Of a stretch of DNA of 64,000 nt, positions 15,956 through 25,133 are shown piece by piece. A program made the position numbers and the translations under genes. Every line of letters starts with the position of its first letter. Positions within the stretch are counted from its first letter, which is position 1. Location: contig CAMWYR010000004.1 in assembly GCA_947178505.1 (NCBI GenBank), positions 27,771-91,770 on the forward strand, read 5' to 3'. Origin of the DNA: an uncultured Muribaculaceae bacterium. Its GTDB lineage: Bacteria; Bacteroidota; Bacteroidia; Bacteroidales; Muribaculaceae. Below the pieces are notes generated by a model that was not told the DNA's origin, searched no databases, and saw nothing but the letters and a program-made list of their open reading frames with translations.

Positions 15956-16207
15956 ATGTTAGACGAATTGAAAGACAAGGCGGCTTCCTTATTGAACAAC
16001 GAAACAGTGAAGAATGTGGTCGACAAGGCCGGTGAGTATGTAAATCCTGAGACTGCTAAGGAACTCGTGGATAAGGCTAAGGCCGCGGTGAGCAGTGAGA
16101 AGGCAAAGGAAATGCTGGATAAGGCTAAGGATTTCCTTGATTCAGACAAGGCCAAGGATGTACTCGACTCCGTAAAAGATAAAGCCTCAAGCTTCTTAGG
16201 AAAGTGA
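15956..16207 (+). CDS. small lysine/aspartate-rich helical protein
   Basis: An 83-aa protein made of imperfect repeats around the words VDKA and LDKAKDFLDSDKAKDVLD, spaced about 11-18 residues. The composition (Lys, Asp, Glu, Ala, Val) and the heptad-like pattern suggest a long amphipathic helix resembling LEA-like or YtxH/apolipoprotein-like stress proteins. It has no signal peptide or cysteine. The start ATG 15956 follows an AT-rich leader, and a perfect terminator follows, so it is a single-gene unit. I do not recognise a family; a role in stress or membrane association is speculation. Confidence 0.75.
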   Translation: MLDELKDKAASLLNNETVKNVVDKAGEYVNPETAKELVDKAKAAVSSEKAKEMLDKAKDFLDSDKAKDVLDSVKDKASSFLGK

Positions 16208-16279
16208 AAATGCGCGTGTTTTGGCATCTGTCCTCCTAAGGAGGCAGGGAGAGTGCTGAAAACATCATCAAAATTACAT

Positions 16280-16317
16280 GCTCCCCCTTCGGATTACAAA
16301 ATCCGAAGGGGGAGCCT
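16280..16317. terminator. bidirectional terminator, perfect 16-bp stem
   Basis: GCTCCCCCTTCGGATT (16280-16295) and its exact complement (16300-16315) enclose a 4-nt loop, between two convergent genes. Confidence 0.9.
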
Positions 16318-16806
16318 TTATCCTAATTCTATTACCTCGCAATCTTTCATGTCGGCGCCATCTATCGTTAACCGGATGAGGGTCCGTTTCCTGTGCCAAC
16401 CCTGCTGACCTGCTGCTCCGGGGTTGATGTGTAGTAATTGTAGTTCGGGGTCATACATCACCTTGAGTATGTGGGAATGTCCGTCTACCATAAGCCCTAT
16501 CCGGTGCTCCCGTAACTGAGCTTTGATGCCGGGGGCCCATTTCTTCGGATATCCTCCGATATGGGTGAGAAAAACTCTTACGCCTTCAATGGCGAATTCT
16601 TCTGTGGTATTGAGTTTACGGGCAACTTCTCCATGGTCAATATTACCCTTCACCGCACGTACCGGCGCGATATCTTCGAGACGCTCTATTATGGCGATAT
16701 CCCCCACGTCACCCGCATGCCATATCTCGTCGCAGTCTTTGAAATATTCGGCATATCGGTCGTCCCAGTAGCCGTGAGTGTCGCTTAAAATACCTATCTT
16801 TTTCAT
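16318..16806 (-). CDS. YfcE/MJ0936-family metallophosphoesterase
   Basis: A 162-aa calcineurin-like phosphodiesterase. Metal ligands are visible in order: Asp8 and His10 in ILSDTHGY, the Asp in WHAGDVGD, the Asn in VKGNIDHG, His in FLTHIGG, and the pair in VDGHSH. Substrates of the family are small phosphodiesters; the true one is unknown. It lies 37 bp after nfnB on the same strand and may be the third gene of that operon. A perfect hairpin terminates it. Confidence 0.92.
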   Translation of the reverse strand: MKKIGILSDTHGYWDDRYAEYFKDCDEIWHAGDVGDIAIIERLEDIAPVRAVKGNIDHGEVARKLNTTEEFAIEGVRVFLTHIGGYPKKWAPGIKAQLREHRIGLMVDGHSHILKVMYDPELQLLHINPGAAGQQGWHRKRTLIRLTIDGADMKDCEVIELG

Positions 16807-16843
16807 CGTGACGGGCTTTAACTGCTCATATATCTTAAAGCGA

Positions 16844-18370
16844 TTACAGGCTGATGTTGCCCATCGCCTTCTCGAAAGCAGCCGACATTGAGGCAGCGGC
16901 TCTCCGTCCGTCGCCCATGGCGACTATTACCGTTGCGGGGCCTCTCACAATATCTCCACCGGCATATATGGCGTTGGCAGACGATCGCATGGAGTTGTCG
17001 TCAACAATGATCTCTCCCCGGCGGTTGAGATCGACTCCCTCCATCTTGATAGGGGAGTTGGGGAGATAGCCGACGCTCTCCACGACAAGGTCAACTTCCA
17101 TCCTCTCTATAGCACCATCTATTGGTTCCGGCCTTCTGCGCCCTGATTCATCAGGGTCGCCGAGCTGCATCTTTTGCACGAGCATAGCACACAGTTTACC
17201 GTTGTCATTACCGATAAACTTTATAGGATTCGTCAGAGTCACAAACTCTACACCCTCTTCTTCGGCATGTTTTATTTCCTCCTGGCGAGCGGGCATTTCT
17301 TCCTTTCCGCGACGGTAAATGATCATCGCTCTCTCCGCACCCTGACGGATTGCAAATCTCACGGCATCGATCGCTGTGTTGCCGCCACCGATTACTGCCA
17401 CGCGCTTCGCGCGCAAATCAGCAGTCATTATACCCGAGATCTTAGTTGTCGCGTAATTGAGCCGTATCAGATATTCATTGGCCGTCATCACACCGGGAAG
17501 ATTCTCCCCGGGAATTCCCATAAAGCGAGGTTTACCGGCTCCGGTCGAGATATAAAGACCTTTATAGCCCATTTCAAACAGTTCCTCGAAGGTATAGGTC
17601 TTTCCGATGAAAACATCCTTGCGGAACTCAACGCCCATTCTGCGCAGTTTCTCAATTTCATGGTCAACTACAAAATTAGGCAGACAGAATTCGGGTATGC
17701 CATATTTAAGCACGCCTCCGATCTCGCTGAGAGCCTCGAATACGGTCACTCCGTATCCGCGGCGACGCATGTCGCCTGCAAAGGAGAGGCCCGACGGCCC
17801 GCTACCGATCACGGCTACTTTTATCGGGAAGAAATGATGGTTTTGATCCGAGTTGGTTTCTTCTTCGTTATCGTTTTCTGCAACCCTAGTCGCAATGCTT
17901 GGTTTTAAGTCTTCAATCCCTGAGATCTCGCGTTCGAAGTCTGCGGCAAATCTCTCAAGATTACCGATGGCGACGGCCGGCTTTCCCATTTTTACGTAAA
18001 TGCAGGTGGCCTCACATTGGTTTTCCTGAGGGCATACGCGGCCGCACACGGCAGGAAGCACTGTAGTGCGGTTGAGAACCTTAATCGCATCCTTGTAGGC
18101 GCGTCGTTCTATATTCTTGATAAAGCCAGGAATATCATTATGTACTGGGCAACCTTTGATGCATCCGGGATCCGGACAATCCAGACATCGGCTCGCCTCA
18201 AGGGCGGCCTGCTGAAGACTCAGCCCGGTGTTTACTTCTTGTTCGTTAGTGATCCGGAAGCTTACAGGAAGCTCTGGCATAGGTAACCGTGGAATTGCCG
18301 TACGCTCTTTGGGTGTCATTCGAGCCCTGAGAGCTTTTCTCCATTCTGAATCTCTGTCGGTGCGGCTCAT
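16844..18370 (-). CDS. nfnB: NADPH-dependent ferredoxin:NAD oxidoreductase large subunit (GltD-like)
   Basis: A 508-aa iron-sulfur flavoprotein. Eight cysteines in the N-terminal domain (62, 65, 70, 74 and 109, 113, 119, 123) can bind two [4Fe-4S] clusters. A FAD Rossmann motif GSGPSG lies at 189-194 and an NADPH-binding VAVIGGGNTAIDA near 330. Sequence alone also fits the glutamate synthase small subunit, but no GltB is adjacent, and the 4-bp overlap with an NfnA-like gene supports NfnAB, which couples NADH, NADPH and ferredoxin by electron bifurcation. An acidic Asn-rich stretch at 160-178 looks like a lineage-specific linker. Confidence 0.85.
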   Translation of the reverse strand: MSRTDRDSEWRKALRARMTPKERTAIPRLPMPELPVSFRITNEQEVNTGLSLQQAALEASRCLDCPDPGCIKGCPVHNDIPGFIKNIERRAYKDAIKVLNRTTVLPAVCGRVCPQENQCEATCIYVKMGKPAVAIGNLERFAADFEREISGIEDLKPSIATRVAENDNEEETNSDQNHHFFPIKVAVIGSGPSGLSFAGDMRRRGYGVTVFEALSEIGGVLKYGIPEFCLPNFVVDHEIEKLRRMGVEFRKDVFIGKTYTFEELFEMGYKGLYISTGAGKPRFMGIPGENLPGVMTANEYLIRLNYATTKISGIMTADLRAKRVAVIGGGNTAIDAVRFAIRQGAERAMIIYRRGKEEMPARQEEIKHAEEEGVEFVTLTNPIKFIGNDNGKLCAMLVQKMQLGDPDESGRRRPEPIDGAIERMEVDLVVESVGYLPNSPIKMEGVDLNRRGEIIVDDNSMRSSANAIYAGGDIVRGPATVIVAMGDGRRAAASMSAAFEKAMGNISL

Positions 18371-19128
18371 ACGAATAATCTCTGACGATTAAACAACTGA
18401 TCGAAATCCACTTCGTGAGCATTGAATATCGGCCCGTCTGTGCATGTCTGTTTTCTCTCTCCGGCTACAATCACGCGGCACACACCGCAAAGACCGATGC
18501 CGTCGATCATCACCATATTCAGAAGACACTCTGACGGGATATCTCTTTTCTTGGTCTCTGCCGCGAGTCGCTTCATCATCATGGTCGGCCCCGACATCAT
18601 GACTTTATCTATTTTTTCGTTCGCAACAAAATTCAGTGCACTCTCGAGCAGATCATCGTCTGAAACGGTCACGACACTGCTACATTCTGCATCTATGTCG
18701 CTTAGAAGACATTTCGTGCGCGACGACTTTTCGGACAGTACGGCCTTAATCCGACAGTTCTTCTTCTTGGCAAGTCGCATCAAAGGTAGCAGAGGCACGA
18801 CTCCAGCTCCATCACCGAAAAAGAGTATTGTCGACCCTTCGTCAATATTAGCCGGATTGCCTAAAGGCCCGAGAAGGTCGGGCACACTTTCACCCGGTTG
18901 CATGATTTCCAGCAGTTCCTCAAGTCCATCGGCACGGTGGATGATTATCTCTATCCATCCCGCATCTTTGTCCGCGTCAACGATCGAGAAGGGTACGCGC
19001 AAATCGTTCTGACTGAATTTGAGGATAACGAAATGGCCGGGTTCATATTTCGCAGCTATCACCGGATTCTGAATACGCAACCGCGCAGTTTGCGGAGAAT
19101 ATTTAAGAATACTTTTGATTTCATTCAT
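18367..19128 (-). CDS. nfnA: ferredoxin:NADP oxidoreductase small subunit (sulfide/DHO dehydrogenase-like)
   Basis: A 253-aa subunit with a ferredoxin-reductase-like fold: an FAD-binding barrel (YEPGHFVILKF, RVPFSIVDAD), an NAD-binding half (TILFFGDGAGVVPLLPL, KVMMSGPTMMM) and a C-terminal [2Fe-2S] site (GIGLCGVCRV and KQTCTDGPIFNAHEVDF). ATG 19128 is chosen because the promoter at 19169-19200 places transcription start near 19164, so the longer frame to 19179 cannot be translated. Overlaps nfnB by 4 bp, as expected for subunits made in equal amounts. Confidence 0.88.
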   Translation of the reverse strand: MNEIKSILKYSPQTARLRIQNPVIAAKYEPGHFVILKFSQNDLRVPFSIVDADKDAGWIEIIIHRADGLEELLEIMQPGESVPDLLGPLGNPANIDEGSTILFFGDGAGVVPLLPLMRLAKKKNCRIKAVLSEKSSRTKCLLSDIDAECSSVVTVSDDDLLESALNFVANEKIDKVMMSGPTMMMKRLAAETKKRDIPSECLLNMVMIDGIGLCGVCRVIVAGERKQTCTDGPIFNAHEVDFDQLFNRQRLFV

Positions 19129-19168
19129 AGCCGTTCTTGAAGTTTCAGATTGTTGCCTCTTGTTTCTA

Positions 19169-19200
19169 CAAATATACACAAATAATGTGATATGAACAAA
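19169..19200 (-). promoter_or_regulatory. promoter for nfnAB
   Basis: Read on the minus strand: TTTG at 19200-19197 (-33) and TATATTTG at 19176-19169 (-7), spaced 20 nt. The -33 overlaps the T-run of the clpB terminator. Confidence 0.75.
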
Positions 19201-19231
19201 AAAAAGACGCGGTCCGTGAGACCACGTCTTT
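19197..19231 (-). terminator. clpB terminator
   Basis: AAAGACGCGGTC (19203-19214) and GACCACGTCTTT (19220-19231) form a 12-bp stem with one mismatch. On the minus strand it is followed by a run of eight T, 49 bp beyond the clpB stop. Confidence 0.85.
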
Positions 19232-19279
19232 CTCTATGGTATTTAATGTTATTATTGAAATGTATTTTCAATAGGACTT

Positions 19280-21880
19280 TTATTTATTAACGAATACGAG
19301 CTCGTCTCCCTTACGGTCGATAACGATCGGTGTTTCGCGGTTAACTTTCTGTGCGAGAATATCCTTCGATAACTGATTGAGCACCATTCTCTGGATTGTT
19401 CTCTTCACAGGACGCGCACCGAATTCGGGATCATATCCGTCGTCTGCAAGAAGCTCAAGTGCTTCTTTAGTTACTTTAAGCTCGATACCGTTGGATGCAA
19501 GCATCTTCTGAACGCTCTTCACCTGAATCTCGACGATTTCGAGAATCTCCTTCTTGTTGAGCGGTGTGAACATCACAGTCTCGTCGATACGGTTGAGGAA
19601 CTCCGGACGGATGATCTGCTTCAGGCGATCCATTACATCCTGTTTCGTTGTGGCGATCACTTCCTCACGATCAGCCTCCGTCTTATCAGAGAAGCCCTGG
19701 AAATTCTGACGTATGATTTCCGACCCCATATTAGAGGTCATGATGATGATCGTATTCTTGAAGTTGATGAATCGACCCTTGTTATCGGTGAGTCGTCCGT
19801 CATCAAGTACCTGAAGCAGAATGTTGAACACATCAGGATTGGCTTTCTCGATCTCATCGAAAAGAACCACGCTGTAAGGCTTGCGTCTTACTGCCTCAGT
19901 AAGCTGACCACCCTCATCGTAACCGACGTATCCCGGAGGCGCTCCGACAAGACGCGACACGCTGTGTTTCTCCATATATTCCGACATATCGATACGGGTC
20001 ATCATATCCTCATCGTCAAACAGGTATTCCGCCAACGCCTTGGCAAGCTCAGTCTTACCCACACCTGTCGTTCCAAGGAAGATAAACGAACCGATAGGAC
20101 GGCGCGGGTCGTTAAGGCCTGCACGCGAACGACGCACTGCGTCTGACACGGCGCGGATCGCATCTTCCTGGCCGACAACTCTGCGGTGGAGTTCTTCCTC
20201 AAGATGGAGGAGCTTCTCCTTCTCACTCTGAGCCATCTTCTTCACAGGAATTCCTGTCCAGCGGCTAACGACCTCGGCGATATCCTCGGCATCGACCTCT
20301 TCCTTGATCATCGCGCCTTCGCCCTGAAGTTCCTTAAGCTTTTCCTGGATTGCCTTATTCTCGTCTTCCTTGCTCTTGATCTTCGAGTAGCGGATTTCAG
20401 CCACCTTAGCGTAGTCGCCTTCACGCTCAGCACGGTCGGCCTCTACCTTGAGCTGCTCGATATCGATCTTGTTCTGCTGGATCTTATTGATCTCAGTCTT
20501 CTCTGCCTGCCATTTTGCGCGGAGTGATTTCTCAGTGTCGCGCAGGTTAGCCAGATCCTCATCAATTTCCTTGAGCTTATAAGTGTCGTTCTCACGCTTG
20601 ATAGCCTCGCGCTCGATCTCAAGCTGCTTGATCTTGCGGGCAGCCTCGTCAAGAGCCTGCGGTTGTGAATCCATCTCAAGGCGCAACTTGGAGGCTGCCT
20701 CGTCGATAAGGTCAATTGCCTTATCGGGAAGGAAACGGTCGGTGATATATCTCACTGAAAGCTGCACGGAAGCAATGATCGCCTCATCCATGATTCTCAC
20801 CTTGTGGTGATTCTCATAACGCTCTTTCAGTCCGCGGAGAATGGAGATTGCAGCCATTTCATCCGGTTCATCAACCATTACCTTCTGGAAACGGCGCTCA
20901 AGAGCCTTATCCTTCTCAAAATATTTCTGATATTCATCGAGGGTTGTAGCGCCGATTGATCTGAGTTCACCGCGAGCAAGAGCCGGTTTAAGAATGTTGG
21001 CGGCATCCATTGCGCCTTCACCCTTGCCGGCACCTACCAGTGTGTGGATCTCATCTATGAAAAGTATGATTTCACCGTCGCTCTTTGTCACTTCGTTGAC
21101 GATCGCCTTAAGACGCTCCTCAAATTCACCCTTGTACTTAGCACCTGCAACAAGCGCACCCATATCCAGAGAGAAAATCTGCTTTGACTTCAGATTTTCG
21201 GGCACGTCTCCGCGCACGATACGCATTGCAAGGCCCTCGGCAATCGCCGTCTTACCCGTACCGGGCTCACCGACAAGCATCGGGTTGTTTTTCGTTCGTC
21301 TTGAAAGAATCTGAAGCACACGGCGTATTTCCTCGTCACGCCCGATCACGGGGTCTAGTTTGCCATTGCGTGCCCGGTCGTTAAGATTGATAGCATACTT
21401 GCTGAGTGCCTGATAGCTCTCTTCAGCGCTCTGATCCTTAACGCTGTTGCCTTTACGCAATTCGGCAATTGCAGCCTTAAGGCCTTTTTCGTCTATGCCG
21501 TTATCTTTAAGTATCTGAGATGCCTTGGACTTTGACAGGAAGATACCCATCAGCATGGCCTCTACTGACACATATTCATCACCTTGTGACTTCGAGAAGT
21601 CGATTGCCTTCTGGAGCGCGTCGTTAGATTCGCGGCTTAAGAAAACCTCTCCACCCGACACTTTCGGAAGGGCAGCGATAGTCTGGTCAATACCCATCTT
21701 AACGCCATTGAGGTTTGCTCCCATCTTCTGGAAGATGAAGTTTACAATGGTCTCGCCTTCAGAGATAATCGCCTTAAGCAAATGCACCGGCTCGATCTGT
21801 TGCTGACCGGCCTGCTTCGCATAATCGATGGCTTTCTGGACCACCTCCTGCGATTTGATTGTGAAGTTGTTGAAATTCAT
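19280..21880 (-). CDS. clpB: ATP-dependent disaggregase ClpB
   Basis: An 866-aa Hsp100 chaperone that extracts proteins from aggregates with DnaK. The order is complete: N-terminal Clp_N domain (about 1-150), first AAA+ module with Walker A GEPGTGKT at 204-211 and [10 protein letters not shown], a long coiled-coil middle domain (about 410-530, [19 protein letters not shown]) that sets ClpB apart from ClpA/ClpC, second AAA+ module with GTTGVGKTE near 605, and the D2-small domain ending [15 protein letters not shown]. No ClpP-binding loop is seen. No clear TAnnTTTG box lies upstream, suggesting a different sigma factor or a heat-shock regulator. Confidence 0.97.
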   Translation of the reverse strand: MNFNNFTIKSQEVVQKAIDYAKQAGQQQIEPVHLLKAIISEGETIVNFIFQKMGANLNGVKMGIDQTIAALPKVSGGEVFLSRESNDALQKAIDFSKSQGDEYVSVEAMLMGIFLSKSKASQILKDNGIDEKGLKAAIAELRKGNSVKDQSAEESYQALSKYAINLNDRARNGKLDPVIGRDEEIRRVLQILSRRTKNNPMLVGEPGTGKTAIAEGLAMRIVRGDVPENLKSKQIFSLDMGALVAGAKYKGEFEERLKAIVNEVTKSDGEIILFIDEIHTLVGAGKGEGAMDAANILKPALARGELRSIGATTLDEYQKYFEKDKALERRFQKVMVDEPDEMAAISILRGLKERYENHHKVRIMDEAIIASVQLSVRYITDRFLPDKAIDLIDEAASKLRLEMDSQPQALDEAARKIKQLEIEREAIKRENDTYKLKEIDEDLANLRDTEKSLRAKWQAEKTEINKIQQNKIDIEQLKVEADRAEREGDYAKVAEIRYSKIKSKEDENKAIQEKLKELQGEGAMIKEEVDAEDIAEVVSRWTGIPVKKMAQSEKEKLLHLEEELHRRVVGQEDAIRAVSDAVRRSRAGLNDPRRPIGSFIFLGTTGVGKTELAKALAEYLFDDEDMMTRIDMSEYMEKHSVSRLVGAPPGYVGYDEGGQLTEAVRRKPYSVVLFDEIEKANPDVFNILLQVLDDGRLTDNKGRFINFKNTIIIMTSNMGSEIIRQNFQGFSDKTEADREEVIATTKQDVMDRLKQIIRPEFLNRIDETVMFTPLNKKEILEIVEIQVKSVQKMLASNGIELKVTKEALELLADDGYDPEFGARPVKRTIQRMVLNQLSKDILAQKVNRETPIVIDRKGDELVFVNK

Positions 21881-22077
21881 AGTATTTATTTCTATAGTAT
21901 AGTTTCGAGTAATGCCCTCTGGGGCTTTTCATTAATTATAACGCCTGAATGCCCCGCGCGGTTTAACATTTTATTTTTGATTTTAACAAATCGTATGCCA
22001 AATATTTTAAAGCCTCCGACCTGAATTTTAACCTCTGAAAATTATAAACCGTTTTGAAGTCGTGTTCGCGGACCCGC

Positions 22078-22458
22078 TTAATCACGTCTGAGGATCTCTA
22101 TCCAGTAGTCGTCGGGGTCGTGGATGAAATATATGCCCATCTCCGGATTCTCAAAACAGATACAACCGAGTTGCTTATGATAGGCGTGCACTTCCTCATA
22201 GTTATCATTGTCGAGCCTTACTGCCAGGTGCGATTCGTTTTCTCCAAGCTCATAAGGACCTTCATGATCTCTGAGCCATGTTAGTTCAAGACGGAAATCA
22301 CCTTTCGAAGCCTTTAGATAACGGATGATGAAATTTCCGTTGGGATGCCTGATTTCTCCAGCCGGTTCGAGGCTGAGAGCCTTCTTATAAAACTCAATCG
22401 AGCGTTCAATATCTGTGACGTTGATATTGAAATGATCAAAATGACAATTTACTTTCAT
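22078..22458 (-). CDS. VOC-family (glyoxalase I-like) protein
   Basis: A 126-aa two-module vicinal-oxygen-chelate protein starting MKVNCHFDHFNINVTDIERS; the frame extends 11 codons further up, but this ATG matches glyoxalase starts. Possible metal ligands are His9 in FDHFN, Glu in RLELTW, His in ESHLAVRL and the final Glu in YWIEILRRD, consistent with lactoylglutathione lyase. Bacteroidota generally lack glutathione, so the real thiol or substrate is uncertain. It stands alone on the minus strand with about 190 bp before the divergent transporter. Confidence 0.85.
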   Translation of the reverse strand: MKVNCHFDHFNINVTDIERSIEFYKKALSLEPAGEIRHPNGNFIIRYLKASKGDFRLELTWLRDHEGPYELGENESHLAVRLDNDNYEEVHAYHKQLGCICFENPEMGIYFIHDPDDYWIEILRRD

Positions 22459-22648
22459 ATGATTTAATGTCTTCTTTAAAGGCTTAAGCAACTGCCTTCA
22501 CCCTTTTTATATTATAACAATTGTCGCGCAAAAAGGGGAGACGTTAATAAAATTAAAATAGTTGCGTTATTATTTTACGTGGTCGCACCCTACGTATTAT
22601 TACGATCATCATTCGGTGCGTTCACGTTTTATTAAACACTCTTTATTC

Positions 22649-24310
22649 ATGGAATGGCTGACATCAGTTTTTATTGATCATTCGCCTGTGCAGGCGGTGA
22701 TAATAATCTCAATCATAATTGCTCTCGGACTCGGGCTTGGTAAGCTATCATTCCGCGGGCTGACGCTGGGGGTAACTTGGGTATTTTTCGTGGGAATTCT
22801 TGCAGGTCATCTCGGGTTTTCTATTGATCCGTCCATGTTGCTCTATGCTGAAAGCTTCGGTCTCGTGCTTTTTGTTTATGAGCTTGGCCTTAAAGTTGGT
22901 CCCGGTTTTTTCAGTTCGTTCAGGAAGGGTGGAATTAAATTGAACCTGCTTGGATTCGGCAATGTCCTTCTCGGCACGTCGTTGGCTGTGGGCATCAGTT
23001 TGCTTTTCGGTATCTCAATGGCGGATATGGTCGGAATTCTCTGCGGGGCCACAACCAACACGCCGGCACTTGGAGCTGCCCAGCAGGCATTGCAGCAACT
23101 CGGGCTTTCGGCCACCGGCGCCGCCCTCAGTTGTGCCGTTACTTATCCCCTCGGTGTCGTGGGTGTGGTGCTTGCTATGATTTTCCTCCGCAAGTGCTTT
23201 GTTCGCGACAACGATTTGAATGCCGGAAGTCATGAGGAAGACAATCAGACCTTCATCGCAACTTTTCTCATTCATAATCCCGCTGTTTATGGAAAGTCAG
23301 TTAAGGAGGCTGCCAATCTTGTATCCCCCCATTTTGTCATTTCCCGCCTGTGGCGTGGGGGAGAGGTGACGATTCCGACTTCTGAAACCCGGCTGGCTGA
23401 AAACGACCGTATTCTTGTGATTACAACTGAAGAAGATCTGCCACATCTTACTGTGCTCTTCGGTGAGCATGAGAGTCGCGACTGGAATACAGGTGATATC
23501 GACTGGAATAAGATTGATTCATCACTCACATCTCAGAAAGTCGTAATCAGCCGAGCCGATATCAACGGCCGGAAACTCGGTTCGCTTAAGCTTCGCAATA
23601 ATTATGGTGTGAATATTACCCGCGTGCTCCGAAGCGGTGTGAAACTTCTTGCACGCCCGAATCTTGTTCTTCAGTTAGGAGATATCCTGACAGTGGTCGG
23701 AAAGAAAGATCAGATAGCGAAAGTTGAGCGCGTTGTTGGCAATACTGCCATAAAACTGAAAGATCCTAATCTTGCCGCTATATTCATCGGCATTGTGCTC
23801 GGGTTGCTCTTAGGATCGGTTCCGATTTTTATACCGGGTATGTCCACGCCAGTGAAACTCGGGCTTGCCGGTGGTCCGATTATTATAGGTATTCTTATCG
23901 GTAGGTTCGGCCCTCGCTTTCATCTCGTCACCTATACCACGCGGAGTGCTAACCTTATGCTGCGTGGAATAGGTCTTTCTCTCTATCTTGCCTGCCTCGG
24001 ACTGAGCGCAGGTGCCAATATAGCGGATACTCTTACCGGTGGCGAGGGCTGGGTATGGATAGGATGGGGCTTTGTCATTACCGTGATCCCCGTGCTTATC
24101 TTAGGCTTACTTGCAATGCGTGTATGGCGACTTGATTTCGGAACTACCTGCGGAATGCTATGCGGCTCGATGGCCAACCCGATGGCCCTGACCTACGCCA
24201 ATGCCACTCTCGAAGGCGACAATCCGGCGGTCAGTTACGCGACTGTCTATCCTCTCGCTATGTTCTCCCGCGTCGTAATCGCTCAGATCCTCGTCATGCT
24301 TCTCCTCTGA
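22649..24310 (+). CDS. YidE/AspT-type transporter with two TrkA-C domains
   Basis: A 553-aa inner-membrane protein of the AspT:antiporter duplication family. Two halves of about five transmembrane segments flank a central cytosolic part holding two RCK_C/TrkA-C domains (HFVISRLWRGGEVTIP near 210-290; VVISRADINGRKLGSL near 300-380). The paired membrane motifs GLVLFVYELGLKVGPGFF and GLSLYLACLGLSAG show the internal repeat, and both halves end in a CG(A/S)-rich MANP/NTPA signature. ATG 22649 is chosen because upstream codons encode no membrane or signal sequence. The substrate is unknown; relatives exchange aspartate/alanine or dicarboxylates. Confidence 0.88.
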   Translation: MEWLTSVFIDHSPVQAVIIISIIIALGLGLGKLSFRGLTLGVTWVFFVGILAGHLGFSIDPSMLLYAESFGLVLFVYELGLKVGPGFFSSFRKGGIKLNLLGFGNVLLGTSLAVGISLLFGISMADMVGILCGATTNTPALGAAQQALQQLGLSATGAALSCAVTYPLGVVGVVLAMIFLRKCFVRDNDLNAGSHEEDNQTFIATFLIHNPAVYGKSVKEAANLVSPHFVISRLWRGGEVTIPTSETRLAENDRILVITTEEDLPHLTVLFGEHESRDWNTGDIDWNKIDSSLTSQKVVISRADINGRKLGSLKLRNNYGVNITRVLRSGVKLLARPNLVLQLGDILTVVGKKDQIAKVERVVGNTAIKLKDPNLAAIFIGIVLGLLLGSVPIFIPGMSTPVKLGLAGGPIIIGILIGRFGPRFHLVTYTTRSANLMLRGIGLSLYLACLGLSAGANIADTLTGGEGWVWIGWGFVITVIPVLILGLLAMRVWRLDFGTTCGMLCGSMANPMALTYANATLEGDNPAVSYATVYPLAMFSRVVIAQILVMLLL

Positions 24311-24367
24311 TTCTTTGCGTGATAATGCGTAAATTAGTTTATTCATAGTGAAAATTAGTAAGGAAAT

Positions 24368-24721
24368 ATGGAAGATATAAAGATGCCTGAATGGGCCTAC
24401 GGTATGGATTGTGCCGTAACTGTCGTCAACACTGAATGTGAAATCGTATTTATGAACGAACGTTCGCGTCAGACTTTTGCCGCGCGCGGTGGAGCTGATC
24501 TCATCGGCCACAACATCCTTGACTATCACAACGACCGATCAAAAGGCATAATCCGTCGTCTGCTCAGCGATGGCGGCTCGAATGCCTACACTATCTCTAA
24601 GGAGGGTAAGCGCAAAATGATTTATCAGACCACTTGGCGCAGATCCGACGGTTCATTAGGTGGGCTTGTAGAGCTCTCTATGATCATTCCCGAAGAGATG
24701 CCCCATTACGTCAGGAATTAA
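24368..24721 (+). CDS. stand-alone PAS-domain protein
   Basis: A 117-aa cytoplasmic protein consisting of one PAS fold: AVTVVNTECEIVFMNERSRQTF, an ADLIGHNILDYH loop, and the closing strands MIYQTTWRRSDGSLGGLVELSMI. No kinase, cyclase or DNA-binding partner domain is attached. PAS domains sense small ligands, light or redox state, so this may act by protein-protein contact. It sits 18 bp before the YjbR gene, probably in one operon. Partner and ligand unknown. Confidence 0.85.
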   Translation: MEDIKMPEWAYGMDCAVTVVNTECEIVFMNERSRQTFAARGGADLIGHNILDYHNDRSKGIIRRLLSDGGSNAYTISKEGKRKMIYQTTWRRSDGSLGGLVELSMIIPEEMPHYVRN

Positions 24722-24739
24722 CCTTTAAATGAATGCGAG

Positions 24740-25096
24740 ATGGATATTGAGGAAGTGAGAGAATTCGGCCTGGCTTTGCCTCAGGTCACTGAGCGCAGCC
24801 CCTTCGGGCCCGATACGCTTGCGCTTGAAATCGGCGGACGGATGTTCTGCCTTATGGATCTTAGTTCCAACTGTGACTTTTATATTCTGAAAGCTGATCC
24901 TGAGTATTCAATAGAATTACGCGAGCGTTATGAAAGTATACGTCCGGGATATCACATGAACAAACGGCATTGGATTTCTGTAGACTTCAATGGTGACGTG
25001 CCTGAATCGTTGCAACGCGAGCTTATCCGCCATTCATACATGCAGACAATTGCCAAATTACCTAAGAAATTGCAGAAGTCGTTAGGTTTATTATAA
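24740..25096 (+). CDS. MmcQ/YjbR-family protein
   Basis: A 118-aa protein of the MmcQ/YjbR family (PF04237), with the typical start DIEEVREFGLALPQVTERSPFG and the helix-rich end YMQTIAKLPKKLQKSLG. The family has a double-wing CyaY-like fold suggested to bind DNA; no enzymatic role is established. It follows the PAS gene by 18 bp and is closed by a 10-bp hairpin. Confidence 0.9.
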   Translation: MDIEEVREFGLALPQVTERSPFGPDTLALEIGGRMFCLMDLSSNCDFYILKADPEYSIELRERYESIRPGYHMNKRHWISVDFNGDVPESLQRELIRHSYMQTIAKLPKKLQKSLGLL

Positions 25097-25102
25097 TGAT
25101 TC

Positions 25103-25126
25103 GGCCGGTGAATTTCTTCACCGGCC
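25103..25126. terminator. bidirectional hairpin terminator
   Basis: GGCCGGTGAA (25103-25112) and TTCACCGGCC (25117-25126) pair perfectly around a 4-nt loop, lying in the 37-bp gap between convergent genes. Confidence 0.8.
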
Positions 25127-25133
25127 TGTAATT

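Noticed and set aside
16230..16246. CCTCCTAAGGAGG palindrome after the small helical protein as an operator
   Set aside because: Short, isolated, downstream of a gene and just before a terminator; no regulated gene is placed to use it.
17174..17908. Long open frame of 244 codons opposite nfnB
   Set aside because: It is antisense to a clearly conserved gene with intact motifs and has no recognisable domain; it is a shadow of codon usage.
16844..18370. Glutamate synthase small subunit (GltD)
   Set aside because: The sequence allows it, but no large subunit is adjacent and the 4-bp overlap with an NfnA-like gene fits NfnAB better.
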